From Heligmosomoides polygyrus polygyrus (lineage: Eukaryota > Nematoda > Chromadorea > Rhabditida > Heligmosomidae), in assembly GCA_947396885.1 (NCBI GenBank), contig OX377205.1, forward strand, positions 50,142,676-50,206,675: a stretch of 64,000 bases of DNA, given 5' to 3'. Shown in pieces: positions 1 through 10,654 of this stretch. The notes under the pieces are model-generated. The model did no database searches. It saw only the letters and a list, made by a program, of their open reading frames with translations, and was not told the origin of the DNA. The position numbers and the translations under genes are program-made. The stretch's first letter is position 1. Each line of letters begins with the position of its first letter.

Positions 1-1420
1 CTTGCGCGCTTCGTACGACTTTGCAGCATCACTGACCTATGGAAGGTAGTTTTTGTAAAACATAAAATTCGCTAGCATCTAGGACTTGGTGCGTATTTTA
101 TCGTCATCAAGCCCTTCGCCACTTCGGTACCTTCATCATAGACATTCTTTCCTAACCGGCCAGTAACGTCATTGGTTTGTGCTGCGCAGTACTTCTGTCC
201 CTCAGGTTGTTCCTTCGTAATCGTTCTCATGCTCAACAGCTAGCGTTTCAAGTTGTCGTTGACATGTCTTCCGAAGCCAGGTTCCCCTTTCTCGTTTCTT
301 CTTACTGGATCTAATTGCTGGTCCGCCTTTACAGGTCTTCCCTCCCCCTCTTTAGTCCCTCACCTTCCTGGTCCCAACTACTGACCCACTCCTTTGTTTC
401 CACTGTTGACACCTACTGGTCTCTTCTTGCTGGTTTCCCCGTCCTGGCCGCTCCTCCAGGTTCTTCTTTTCCTTCCTAATCGCCCTCCTGGTCCACCATA
501 GAGGTCTCCCTTACCGCCCTTCTCCAGCACCCCCTTAGTGGTAATCCAATGCTCTCTGCACGGTTGGTGACACGTATTCAGAATCATGATGCTTCCTGCG
601 CGATTTGGGGGCCCGTTTTCTGGATCAAGAAGCTCAGAAGCGCGCAGTCGCCGCTGTGTCGAGCATGAAGAGGCTATGCATATGGCAAATTCCTTCTTCT
701 CCGTATGAATTCCCTTACGGCTCCCTTCTTGTTGGTTCCTCGTCCTGGTCCCGCCTCCAGGTCCCTTCTTCAAGGTATATTCCTTCCCACCCCCTCGGAA
801 TCCTCCCTACTACTCTATCCCAATTGCGTAGGCCTCTCACGCCCCCGACACGACGACGACGAGCGAACGCCCATTGAGTGACATTGGTGTCACATCTCTA
901 AATCCGGTCTCTCTTAATGGTAATGGATCCCTTTGCTGATCCTCCTTACTGTGCCTCTCCCCTGATTGGTAACTCCCTAATGATCCCTACATATTGCCTA
1001 AACTCTTCTTGGTGCCACTTCCTGGCCTGCTTCCTTGTTCCTCCATCCACCATCCCGATGCTCCTGGTCGCTCCCTCCTGATCGCTGTCGGTTTTCCACC
1101 CGCGAAGTGCCCCTTCCACTCTTGCCTCCCTTGGTGGTCTTCTCACGCTAATGCACGAAGTCGACTTCTGAATCTAGACGCTCAGAAACGCGCGAAGATG
1201 CTGTTGTGTTAAGCAGTAAAGGGCTGCGTTTTCCCTGCTGCAGCAACACCCCACGTTCAATAGCAAATTTTGCCCTGTAGATGATGAGTCGTACCTCACT
1301 TAGGTTAGATCACCCGACCGCTCTCGCTGTGGATGATGCGGCGTACCTCACTTAGGTTACATCACTCCACGGACAAACTCTTTTATATATAGGTGGTGAT
1401 GGTGATGATAGGATAGTATA
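1..1420 (-). mobile_element. Helitron-like non-autonomous repeat, copy 1 (cut by window edge)
   Basis: This stretch is the inverted counterpart of 19052-20480. The two arms share, among other blocks, the segment around 1180-1400 that matches 19065-19270 and the segment at 1-110 that matches 20330-20450. On the minus strand it begins near 1420 with a CACCTATATATAAAAG start, similar to the 5' ends of the two better-supported Helitrons at 7870-9603 and 9989-11642. It holds tract-like sequence rich in GGTCC/CTGG and no credible gene; open frames here are shadows of repeats. Its 3' end lies outside the window. The Helitron assignment rests on the shared 5' end and is tentative; that it is a dispersed repeat is clear. 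Confidence 0.6.
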
Positions 1421-2190
1421 TCAACTTCGTGATTGAATTCTGCGTAGAATGTTAGCTTGGAGACATGTCCCCAACGATGTGATACACACAATTTTTCCTT
1501 CAAGAAATAGCTCCTCTAGAAGGTATTTAGACGACGTAGTTGAATTCTGTGTGAAATTTTAGCCTGGAAATATACCCTTCACACCTTCGTCGCAGGATTG
1601 CGAAGAATTATTTTTTAGTTTGAATTTGAAGAATATCTCATCAACGGTGGCATTGATAAGCATGAGGTAGAGCTCATTACATAGAGCTCGAAATTCTGAT
1701 GTAGAGCTATGTTCGTTTCACACCGACATGTACCTTTACCCTGGTTTTGTAAATCCTCTGAACATCCTATTGATTGCAGTCCCAGCAAAACTGGTCGACC
1801 TACGTCTTCCGCTCGTCTGTTTCGGGGCCGCCTCGTGGGGCCGCCGACGACGGCCTTCGTTGGGCTGTCGTCCGCCGCGAGCGCGATGGGTGTCACAGCG
1901 TGAGCGGAGACGGCGAGCAGGGGGATGACGCCGCAGGTATGACCACCTGGGCGCGCGGCCGCGGCGCCTACAACCAGCCGATACGAACGCTGCGCACCCC
2001 TTTTATGATAGGATTTCCATGTCCTGTTATATGTACATCCACTGATTACTTCATCACTTGAACTTCATTCACAACAAATGTTTAAATATTTATTTATTTA
2101 ATACCCTATAAAGAGCCATAATACTCGCAGAAGCAAGCACACAGAATGACAAAGGTGGAAATAAGCAGGTTCATAGATTCTCCTTCCGTA
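1421..2190. other. No recognisable gene
   Basis: Mixed-composition DNA with a GC-rich patch at about 1800-1980. Open frames of 60-95 codons overlap each other on both strands without splice-site support or family similarity that I recognise. Confidence 0.5.
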
Positions 2191-2192
2191 GT

Positions 2193-2252
2193 CACTATTC
2201 GGTATCACCGGCCGCGGCGCGGCCGCGTCGCAGCCGGTGATACCGAATAGTG
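2193..2252. repeat. Perfect 20-bp inverted repeat with GC-rich centre
   Basis: Arms 2193-2212 and 2233-2252 are exact reverse complements around a 20-nt G+C spacer that contains GCGGCCGC. A related half-arm occurs near 5866-5900, so this is probably a fold-back MITE remnant rather than a regulatory hairpin. Confidence 0.75.
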
Positions 2253-3335
2253 CCCATCCTACGATGAAGGATAGGGTACACAACAGCGTGCTGTTGCGTA
2301 GTTGAGGTGCGAAATACACTACCAATACAGCATTCTGATTATCAGCGTTAATAATCTGCTTTCTTTTGGACAAAAATCCTGAGGAAATTCGGAACATGTT
2401 CAACATTTCGAACGACTTCACGCCGGAGGAGAAGAAGGCGATCCGAAAGAACGCCTGGTGCGAAGGCTAAACCATCGACGAGGTACCTAACATCAAACGC
2501 TAACATCACATGATTTCTCTTGTGAATCGTGCATTTTCTGTGACTGCAGCATTTAGCCAATTCAGCTCTCGTTTCTGTCATCAAATGCTATTATATGCCT
2601 GCTGGAAAACAAAGATCTTTAGTTATGAATGCTTCAAACATTGGACAGTTTGCAGGTGCCGTAACGAATATAAGTAGTCGTTCATCACTTGAAGCAACAC
2701 GGTAGGTAGAATCCGAGCAGTGGATGAAGTGGAACGGACCAATCTATGAAGCTGGTTAGATTGGTCCTGAAAATTGCTGTGGAGCAGATGTCGCACAGCG
2801 ATCCTGTATTGGGTCGAAATCGTAATTAATCCCTAATACACAGACAACCGAGAGGAAATGCGCCATGAAGTCACGGCGACCAGTGCGACATCGCTTCATT
2901 CGTATCCAGGTTTCGTGTCGTCTCTGTCATATCGAGGTCTTTTGTCATCACCTCCGCCTCTGTCGGAGTTGTTACTCCATGGTCGCTTCTGTCTGTTGTC
3001 ACCACGCCACTGTCTGTTGTCGCTGCGCCAGTGTCCACCTCTTCCGCCTTGCCAGTCTCGGCGTCCTCGGCCCCAGTCTCCCCGACCGGCGCCGCCTCTG
3101 CTAAATAAAATACGAATTAAACAGCGGCAAGGCTTTGTAGCATGACGAGTATCCTACTTCTCGAAATTCCGCCTTGCTCTGCAATGGTATGGGTGCAGGC
3201 ATACAACCTGTTCGAAGCCTTCGCAGATCTTGGCATATGTCTTGGAGGCCTGAAAGACGTAATCTGATTCTGTGAACCAGCCGTTAATCTTGATTAACAT
3301 CAAAAGAATTTATTTTAAAAAATCTTGTCCTAGTT
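2253..3335. other. No recognisable gene
   Basis: Scattered short open frames on both strands, none with family similarity or convincing exon borders. The stretch at 2860-3110 is pyrimidine-rich and low in complexity. Confidence 0.45.
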
Positions 3336-5040
3336 TGGCAGCATGTTGTGCCACTAGAGGCGTATAGGTGGATCTTTATTTAACGGCCTGACGTTTCAAC
3401 TTCCCGCCGTCTTCAGAGGCCTAAAAGCAGAGCAAGGGTTTAAGTTTGCGCTCTACTCCACCAAGCGCCTTAGCCGCCCTAGCATTTTCGAGCCCTCCTA
3501 GAACCCCTACAGAGAGCCCAAAATAAAGGAGACGAACCACCGCAGGGCGGATGTTGCCCCGGTTTGCTACAGTTCACAATGAGACATAAAGGGCAGAAAG
3601 TTACTGGTAAGAGAGAGGCACTCATTTCGGTTGTTCATTAAAGGATTTCTTTTTTAGAGTCCAGAACGTCTCTAACGCTTTGCTGACCGACATATCTCCC
3701 TCAACATCCAAAATGCTACACTTCATCTCATAGTGTTCCCATTATGCGCATCAATTCTATGTTTTCCAAGTGGACTAGTAAGCAATCCCCGCCCTTCGTT
3801 GGGTAGGTGTTTTTTTACGCGTATTGCCAGAGCCCTTTCCGTCTCCCTCATGTATTTATCGTTACAGGTCAGGCGCTCAATCTCATAAATTGCCCCGATC
3901 TTTGAGCAATCCCCCATAGTACCACTTGGACAAATAACGCATTTCTTCAACATGCACTGCTTATTTTATTTTACTTATTTATTTCTGGCGTGAATTACAA
4001 TCAGTCACACGCGTGTAAGACACTAGCACAAACAACAAATATAAAAATATGTAACTAAACCATCTACAAAAGACCTGCTCCGGTTAAAATGTGCTTAAAC
4101 TGACAGCCATGTTAAGAAAAACTTTAGATTCGCCTTTAAGCAGGCTGCGAGTAGAGTAGTTGTCATAGAGTCGGTTTCGAATGAGCTGCCGTTTTATGTT
4201 GCCATTAGGAATGTTCACTAATACAACGTCGTCCTGCAGTTGTGCACTCACGATAACTCTTTGAATATCAGTAGTGACTCTATCGGAGATAAAGGGAAAC
4301 AGGAAGGGGATCTTGTTTATTCGGGGTCTCTCTTGGTGGTTAGCGTGAAATGTTCGGCGACGATCTAACACGTATAGCCATCTGAAGCCATCTGCAAGGA
4401 TACTTGACGTTCATTAGTACACATTGCAGCTGCCGCTCTGAACATATTGCTTAACACTGCTAGTTTCACAGCGGTAGGGTGAGCAGACCTGGCGTGAATC
4501 AAGATGTTCTTAGAACTTGGCTTACGACACCATTTCACGCTAACTACCCCGCTGGACACTTTGACCTGGATATTGAGATAGGCGAGCCAACCGTTTTTCA
4601 GAGTTTCCCTAGTAAGTGTAATGTATTGTGATTGCTGGTTCAGAAACCTGAAAACTCATCCACTTCGGACTGTGTTGATGTTACAATGCAGCAATCATTT
4701 ATATATCTACAGTACAATAGCGGCGAGTGATCAAGCACCGGTTGTTCCACCCTACTCATAAACAGACTGCAAGAATCGGAGCTAGTCGTCGACCCATGGC
4801 CAATCCTCTTTCTTGTGAATACTAGGCACCTAACCATTTAAAGATATTGCAGTGTAGACATTTCTTGATTAGAGTCATGAAGTTCCTTTTTGTAAGTCTA
4901 AAGGTATTGATGTTCTTTACACGCAACTCCAACATTTCACATAACGCTTGCAAGGCTTCTTCGTTTTGAACGTTGGTGTAAAGTAATGTAACATCAAGTA
5001 ACTCCATCTTGTATCAGTTGATAGAAGTAGCTACAAAAAA
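3336..5040 (-). pseudogene. Penelope-like retroelement, truncated (RT plus GIY-YIG endonuclease)
   Basis: Read on the minus strand, successive fragments give a Penelope-type RT and then a GIY-YIG endonuclease. At 5007-4822 the first RT block reads LDVTLLYTNV. At 4837-4640 come FMSRVEQPVLD and LLYCRYINDCC, where the catalytic YIDD is YIND. At 4559-4365 is VKWCRKPSSKNILIHARSAH, and at 4371-4084 FPFISDRVTTDIQR and NIKRQLIRNRLYD. At 3953-3723 is the endonuclease remnant with a YEIERLTCNDKYMRET block, where the usual IGET is MRET. Frameshifts and about 130 bp of unrelated sequence near 3955-4085 break it, and the 5' end is truncated. The downstream part at about 3340-3560 resembles a Penelope terminal repeat. 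It is not functional. Confidence 0.85.
3393..3416 (-). ncRNA. Possible hammerhead-ribozyme-like core in Penelope terminal repeat
   Basis: On the strand of the Penelope element, CTGAAGA (fits the CUGANGA core) is followed 12 nt later by GAAAC, spaced as in a hammerhead with a very short stem II. The right half of stem II no longer pairs well, so this copy would be a decayed version. Hammerhead motifs are known in Penelope terminal repeats; the call here is by eye. Confidence 0.3.
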
Positions 5041-5485
5041 AAACTACTGGCATGTTTTAAAGTGCGGCTGAAGATGCGGATATGTCCGCTCGAAGAGTGG
5101 AGCTCTATTTGATAAATGATGTAAATTCGATCTGCCTGTAGTTAAGAAATAGAAGATTCTTTTAAATACAGTTTGAAGGAGGGCCTTGACGTCCGTTTAT
5201 TTTCACTAGATTGTTTTCTGAAATCAGAGAGAAATTGTACTTCAAGAATATCAAGGAACGTCGCCATATCACTGTATCAGGAAAACGCTTCGAGGGTCGT
5301 CCTATCTGAATATTCTATATATATGTGGAGCGATCATAACTCATCAGTCAATCACAAAATGAGAGCCCTTTCACATGCCTTTCTGCTGTATAATTAATGT
5401 ATTGTAAGAAGACAGAAAGGCTAGCTTCGCATCTCATTTTGTGTTTCTTCCATTGATAAAACACTGCAAAAATATGATGTGCTTG
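5041..5485. other. No recognisable gene
   Basis: AT-rich sequence with one 74-codon open frame (5173-5397) that matches nothing I know and has no supporting splice signals. Confidence 0.45.
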
Positions 5486-5730
5486 AACTCACAGTAACTC
5501 AGTGGTTAGTTAGCAATAGAGCACGCAGCCTGAGTTGTCCAGTGTACAACGCCCACAGCCGCGAGATTCAAACCTAGTTTTTATTGGCCATGAAGCGCCC
5601 TTACTACTCTATACGTTGGAGCCAGGAATGGGGGATGTTAACAATGCTTTCTGGGTTTTCTACCCATCAGAACCCCCCTCCGCCGACCGTGCTTGCGCCA
5701 GACAAGCACGCAAATATCAGTAGCTGCAGC
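5486..5730 (+). repeat. Possible tRNA-derived SINE remnant
   Basis: TAACTCAGTGG near 5491 resembles a Pol III A box and GATTCAAACC near 5566 matches a B box at tRNA-like spacing. No target duplication or tail was found, so this is a weak call. Confidence 0.3.
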
Positions 5731-6022
5731 GACTGGTTAGCAGAGCGATAGGCAACCGCGGGGTCCCGTAACTTTTTCCCTGAATTTCACTCCGAAACTA
5801 CGACGTACAACATAGACATGCTTTTTCCCGATTGTAAGTTTATCAAACATTCTGGCGCACGACCCGTCGCAGCCGGCGATATAGTATAGTGCCTTTCCGG
5901 TAGGCGTTCGTCCAATCCTTGCTGATTGATTGGAGCACTTGATGGATCCCGTGACGGCCGCCTGCATAAGGTGCGAAAGCTCGTTCACCCCGCCCCGGAA
6001 ACTCGTCGCTACATGTGTGGCT
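5731..6022. other. Unassigned GC-rich repeat-like sequence
   Basis: An 83-codon open frame lies on the minus strand (5988-5737). Part of it (about 5866-5900) is similar to an arm of the 2193-2252 hairpin, so I treat it as repeat-derived rather than a gene. Confidence 0.35.
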
Positions 6023-6054
6023 TTAGACGCCAGTCGTGGTACTTACCATTACCT

Positions 6055-6236
6055 CCAAATTTTTAGTAACGCTGTCGTAGAAACCTACTATGGTATAGCG
6101 ATCCTGGAACAACTGATCCAGCTTTGACGATGACGGCTTGGGAGAACAGTTAGAAGTCTTTTCTGTGTCTTCTTTTACATCCTCCGGAGACGTCAGCAAC
6201 TCTACGGCAGGTTCTACACTTTCAGACATTTCTCTG
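6055..6236 (-). CDS. Possible single exon of an unrecognised gene
   Basis: On the minus strand a CTTTCAG acceptor near 6235 precedes an open frame of about 60 codons (MSESVEPAVELL... QDRYTIVGFYDSV...) that runs to a GTAAGT donor near 6052. The composition is protein-like, acidic and serine-rich in the first half, and unlike the low-complexity frames nearby. I do not recognise the family and could not find flanking exons, so it may be a relic exon or chance. Confidence 0.3.
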
Positions 6237-6297
6237 AAAGCAGAGGACATTGGTTGGGAAATCTATATCACTAAAAGCTATCCGTACTTCACAGGAA

Positions 6298-6455
6298 AGA
6301 TGAAATATGATTACAACAGGGGCCGTATGCTCGTGTTCCCCCGTTGGGGGAGAATCAATCAATATCAGCATATTATATCACGCCCCAATCCCCCATTGGG
6401 GGAGACTCGGGGTAGACGAGCATACGGCCCCAGAAAGGAGGAAATGTGATTACAA
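6298..6455. repeat. Fold-back repeat with 16-bp arms flanked by a direct repeat
   Basis: GGGGCCGTATGCTCGT (6319-6334) recurs as its reverse complement at 6416-6431. TGATTACAA flanks the unit at 6308-6316 and 6447-6455, part of a longer imperfect direct repeat. Two further CCCC-TTGGGG mini-palindromes lie inside. Consistent with a small MITE with a 9-bp target duplication. Confidence 0.5.
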
Positions 6456-6528
6456 AAGCTGAAAGTATAAGACTGGGTCCTGCGAGTGGAGTTCTGACCA
6501 GGCATTTTCTCTTTGTACCCATTGGAGC

Positions 6529-6826
6529 AGGGGCGCGTGTAGCGCAGTCGGAGGAGGCGCGGCTGTCGCGTGCACCCGATACCAGGTTCCTGGTTCGGAT
6601 TTCCCGCCCAGGCCAACCAAGCCTTCCATCCCTCCGGGGTCGGTGAATTGGTACCAGACTTGTCTGGGAAGGATAAAGCACTGACTTGTTCATCGGCTGG
6701 CCACCGCAAGTCATTGTATGGCCAAATACGCATTCATGTCGCCTCCACGACATCCCGTAGAAGTAGAATGCGCTGGCGCATCCCAGAAGGGATTGAGCAA
6801 CGCCGTCCTTTATCCTTTATCCTTAT
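6529..6826 (+). mobile_element. tRNA-derived SINE, copy 1
   Basis: A 298-bp element that is nearly identical to 43061-43352. Its head, GCGTGTAGCGCAGTCGG, fits a Pol III A box (TAGCGCAGTCGG), followed by a B-box-like GGTTCGGATT about 40 nt later. The 3' tail is a TTTATCC/TTATCC repeat. A perfect 13-bp target duplication, TACCCATTGGAGC, flanks it at 6516-6528 and 6827-6839. The long open frames on both strands across it are shared by both copies and are not genes. It needs the enzymes of a partner LINE to move; the partner is not identified here. Confidence 0.9.
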
Positions 6827-6839
6827 TACCCATTGGAGC

Positions 6840-7114
6840 GCGTTATAATTCTTCCCTTCTTTCATGGTTCCCATCCTTCAGTGTGTGGTGCACCACACAC
6901 TGCACCACACATTTACGACAGGCCGTGTAATGCGGTGGCGCAATGTAGCCGAATTCCACAAACCATAACGATGAAAATGTTGTCTGCAAGCCGTTTTGTC
7001 CCGAAACCTCAGCAGGCATGTGGTTAATATTCATAAATTCACTGAGAAGGAGACAAAACACACAGAAGTAGCAAGTATAATTAGAGACGAAATTTGACGT
7101 TATATGCCCTTCCG
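6840..7114. other. No recognisable gene
   Basis: Sequence downstream of the SINE contains a short GTGTGGTGCACCACACACTG-type palindrome near 6880-6905 and nothing else that I can support. Confidence 0.4.
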
Positions 7115-7275
7115 ACACTATTGTATTGTACTTTCACAACTCCACGGATCGAGGAAAGGTCGAAAAAAATTTTCGCCCAAACTTCGTCTAGGGGGTTATT
7201 TGGGGTGCTGACCACGAATCTGACATCCGTTTTTCGTTTTACGCCGGAGAACGGTAGGTTACGGTAGGTACTATA
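7115..7275 (+). repeat. Dispersed repeat family (GAATCTGACATC), copy
   Basis: Carries the blocks TCGCCCAAACTTCGTCTA, GGGGGTTATTTGGGGTGCTG and CACGAATCTGACATC, followed by a GGTAGGTTACGGTAGG motif. The same blocks in the same order occur near 22715-22945, 30350-30475, 39155-39475, 49140-49245 and 50200-50400. No coding capacity. Confidence 0.7.
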
Positions 7276-7329
7276 CTTCGGACCGAATCGAATAATTTCG
7301 GATGAACATTCGAATAAATTCGAATATTA

Positions 7330-7390
7330 ATCCCTTCTGCCAACTTTGGGCTGGATAGCGGGTATCCAGCCCAAAGTTGGCGGAAGGGAT
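7330..7390. repeat. 28-bp hairpin with 5-nt loop
   Basis: Arms 7330-7357 and 7363-7390 pair at 27 of 28 positions around the loop GCGGG. This is by far the strongest short hairpin in the left part; probably a palindromic MITE. Confidence 0.8.
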
Positions 7391-7740
7391 GGAGGGTGCA
7401 AGCTACAGCGCCAGTTCGCCGAAGAGAAGAAAGAGGCAAGACTCCCTTCTGCGTGCGCTTCATCTTAGATGAAGTGAGTGCAGAGATACGCAGATGCATA
7501 CGCAGATCTCCAAGACGGTGTAAGAGTTGTACAGGGTGCGTAAAAAGTATTGACGCACCTACTTTTTGCTCCAGCTCCGACTTTTTCTTTCTGCTTTTCA
7601 AAGTTTTTTGTGTTATTTTTGTTGTCAATATTGTGTACAAAAAAAGCGTAACTTGGCATGAAAAAGTTGCATTTCTCACTACGAACGCGAAATCCGCATT
7701 TTTGTATCCTCCTGAACAAAGCCTCGAGGTTGGAGGTGTT
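7391..7740. other. No recognisable gene
   Basis: Overlapping frames on both strands (up to 146 codons on the minus strand) run through the hairpin next door and show no family resemblance. Confidence 0.4.
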
Positions 7741-8459
7741 CTTTTATCGCTCGGCCAGTAGTATTAATGGTCAGCAATCCTTTTGAGCGGTCGTCGACTT
7801 CCACTTGGAGATGAGCGTCGGCAAGATCGATCTGTGTGAAAACGTTTCCGCCATTGAGCTTATTGAAGACTAGACGTTCAGCGGCCTAATGGCAGCCAAA
7901 CGTCTGGATGGGGACTTCACCCCCAAACCCCGAGAATAGTACACCCCGTCTAGGCCTTCTTACTCGCATTACAGTGAAAATTGGTTCTAGAGGAAAGAGA
8001 GACAGCAGGGCACAATCTTGAAAACTGTTCCTATGAAGTTTATCCATCCTCTATCGCACTTACGCCGATTTATTCTCCGAAGTACACATTCTCTACGTGG
8101 TGAGGAACAGATTGTGATAATCTTGTGAGAGCTCTATACCGATAACTATACCGATAAATATCCGGCGGCAATAATAGTCCTCCGATTCCCGAAGTCATTC
8201 TCCCCACCCCAACCCCACCCCCCACCCCCCGACAATACACAATACCCCTTACCCATGTGCAGCCAGAGACAGGAAGAAAAATGTAGTGAGTATCAGTCAG
8301 TAGTGAGAGTGAGAGGCATGTACACACACACGCTCGCTGCCTTTCAAAGGTCATTTGAAAATCCAACGCATGCTTCGCAATGTTTGATCTGTGGCACATC
8401 TCTTGATCTAGACAACGTTGTACGACGTTCCTGTCACATACACGTTGGACGATAGTGAG

Positions 8460-9075
8460 AAGAAGTACTGATCCGCCCTTACAGGTTCCCTCTACTAATC
8501 CCCTTCCTATTACTGGTCCACCTTCACTGGTTCTCCCTTTACCGGTCCCCCCCCCCCCTTCACAGGACTCTCCCACTTCACTGGTTCCCATATGTACCCT
8601 TTTTGCCCCCTCTTACTGCCTCCCCTCACCTATGTGGTACCCTTTATTGGTCCCCTACACTGGTCCCCATTAATGGTCCCTCCTTTACTGCCCCACCCCC
8701 CTTCATAGCTCACCCATTACTGGTCTCACCTTCACTGATACCTTTTACTGGTCCTCTCTCCTTCACTGGCCGCCATTACTGGTCCTACCTTCACTGGTCC
8801 CCTCTTCACTGGTCCTCCTTTAATGGTTCCCCCTTTACCGGTTCCTTCTTCACAGAACTTTCCCACTTCACTGGTTCCCGTTCGCTCCCGCCCCGCCCCC
8901 CCCCCCTTACTACCGCCCCAACCCTCATCTTAGTGGTACTCTTTATTGGACCCCCTTCACTGGCTCCCATTAAAGGTTCTACTCTTACTGGTACCCTACC
9001 CCACCTCCTCCCTTCGCTGGTCCTCCCACCCGTCACTGGACCCCCGCTTACTGGTCTCCTCTTTAGTGGTCTCCC
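8460..9075. repeat. CTGGTCC minisatellite inside Helitron 1
   Basis: Short, diverged tandem units of the type TTTACTGGTCCCCCTTCA over 600 bp. On the minus strand this is G-rich with many runs of three or more G, so quadruplex formation is plausible. The same field in inverted orientation lies in Helitron 2 (10655-11480). Confidence 0.8.
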
Positions 9076-9079
9076 ATTA

Positions 9080-9530
9080 CACGTGTTCGGACATAGGTGA
9101 CATAGGTGACACCTCTTCTGAACCCAGACACCACTTGCATGACATAGGTGACACCTCTTCTAAACCGAGGCACCCCTTGCATGAAATCTGTAGTACCTCT
9201 TCTGAGCCCAAACACCCCTTGCATGACATCGGTGACATGTCTTCTGACCCCAGACACCCATTACGCGACATCGTTGACACCTCTTCTGAACCCAAACACC
9301 CAATGCGCGACATCGTTCATATGCCTTTTGAATCCGAGAGCCTGTTGTACGACGTCGGTGATACATCTTCTAAGTCCGAACGAACGCCTGTTCAGCAACG
9401 TCGGAGGCATGTCTTTTGAACTCGAACGCCCTTTGCGGGACATCGGTGACACTTCTTCTGACGGTCTCGACCGCGTGGGTGGCACCTCGTCTGAACACGG
9501 ACGCCTGCTACTCGGCTTCTAGGAGAGGCC
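9080..9530. repeat. About 36-bp minisatellite inside Helitron 1
   Basis: About ten diverged copies of a unit containing GACATCGGTGACACCTCTTC followed by TGAACCCAGACACCC. The inverted counterpart is at 10180-10640. Open frames on both strands are produced by the 3n periodicity and are not genes. Confidence 0.8.
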
Positions 9531-10179
9531 AGACGGAGAGCAGACGGGTGGACGGACAGACGGACGGACAACCGCTAACTCCTTTATATATAGTAGGATA
9601 GGATATCTTCTGGTGTGGGCAAAGGATGTTGATGTAACCTCAATATGCTTCATTTAGTCCGATCGAATAGTCTGCGCAAAGTCAAATAGTTCCGTTGGAT
9701 TTCTTTACTACGACGATGGGTGCAGCCCATATGGAGTACGTCACGGTAGAATTTGCACACTCTGTTAGTAGGCGATCTATTTCATTGTCAAGAGCCGCGA
9801 CGGTGGCGTAGAGGAGTGGACGCTTCCTTTTGAAAATTGGTCACGAGTTGGGTTGCAGTAGCAGCGCTTTAGTTAGCCATGGTGCATTTGCCTAGGCCGT
9901 GAGTGAAAACGTCCGCGAAATCAGTATTCACCTTGGCAACATATCTCGGAAACCAGCGATGTGGTTGACCACAATAGAACTACAGATATCCTACTATATA
10001 TAAGCGAGAACGGTCGTTTGTCTGTGGGAGAGTGAGTGCGTGTGTGTGTGTGTGTGTGGGTGTGTGTGTGTTTGTTTGCACAGAAGTGCTGAAAGAGTGT
10101 GTTGGGAGGAAGCATGGGGAAGGGGGGGGGGGGAGGGGGTTGTAGTTGTCACCAGTTGTCAATTGTTGTTGTCGACAGG

Positions 10180-10640
10180 CGTCCAAAAGACACGTCACCA
10201 ATGTCGCGCAAATGGCGTTCAGGTTGAGAAGAGTTGTCACTGATGTCGCGCAAAGGGTTCCGGATTCACACGACGTGTCAACGATGTCGCCCAAAGCTGG
10301 CCCGACTTGAGAAGACATGTCGTCGACGTCGTTCATCAGGTGCCTGGGTTCAGAAGAGATGTCACCGATGTCGCGAAAGGCCTTCCAGATTCAGACGACG
10401 TGTCACCGATGTCGCGCCAGGGCTCCGGATTCACACGACGTGTCAACGGTGTCACGCAAAGCACGTCCGGCTTGAAAAGACATGTCACCAACGTCGCTCA
10501 TCAGGTGCCTGGGTTCAGAAGAGGTGTCACACCAATGTTGCGCAAAGCACGTTCGGGTTGAGAACACATGTCACCGACGTTGTTCAACAGGCGTCCGGGT
10601 TCGGAAGAGGTGTCACCGACGTCGTGCGAGGATTCCGGAT
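10180..10640. repeat. About 36-bp minisatellite inside Helitron 2
   Basis: Diverged units containing AGAAGAGGTGTCACCGATGT and CGCAAAGC; the reverse complement of the 9080-9530 field. Confidence 0.8.
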
Positions 10641-10654
10641 TCAGACGACGTGTT

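Larger units (their letters stand above)
7870..9603 (-). mobile_element. Non-autonomous Helitron 1 (minus orientation)
   Basis: On the minus strand the element starts TCCTATCCTACTATATATAA at 9603 and ends CTAG at 7870, directly after a stem of AGACGTT/AACGTCT with a GC-rich loop. It sits exactly between an A (9604) and a T (7869) with no target duplication. These are the hallmarks of a Helitron: 5'-TC, 3'-CTRR behind a hairpin, A/T target. The interior holds no Rep/helicase frame; it consists of two minisatellite fields (8460-9075 and 9080-9530). The insertion lies inside a Ty3/gypsy RT whose frame is restored by its removal. Confidence 0.88.

Noticed and set aside
6365..6753. Minus-strand frames of 122 and 126 codons, repeated at 42985-43358
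   Set aside because: They are shadows of the SINE, whose Pol III boxes, tail and target duplications are clear.
9063..9522. Several overlapping 60-157 codon frames with repeated peptides
   Set aside because: Minisatellite inside Helitron 1; open in many frames on both strands.
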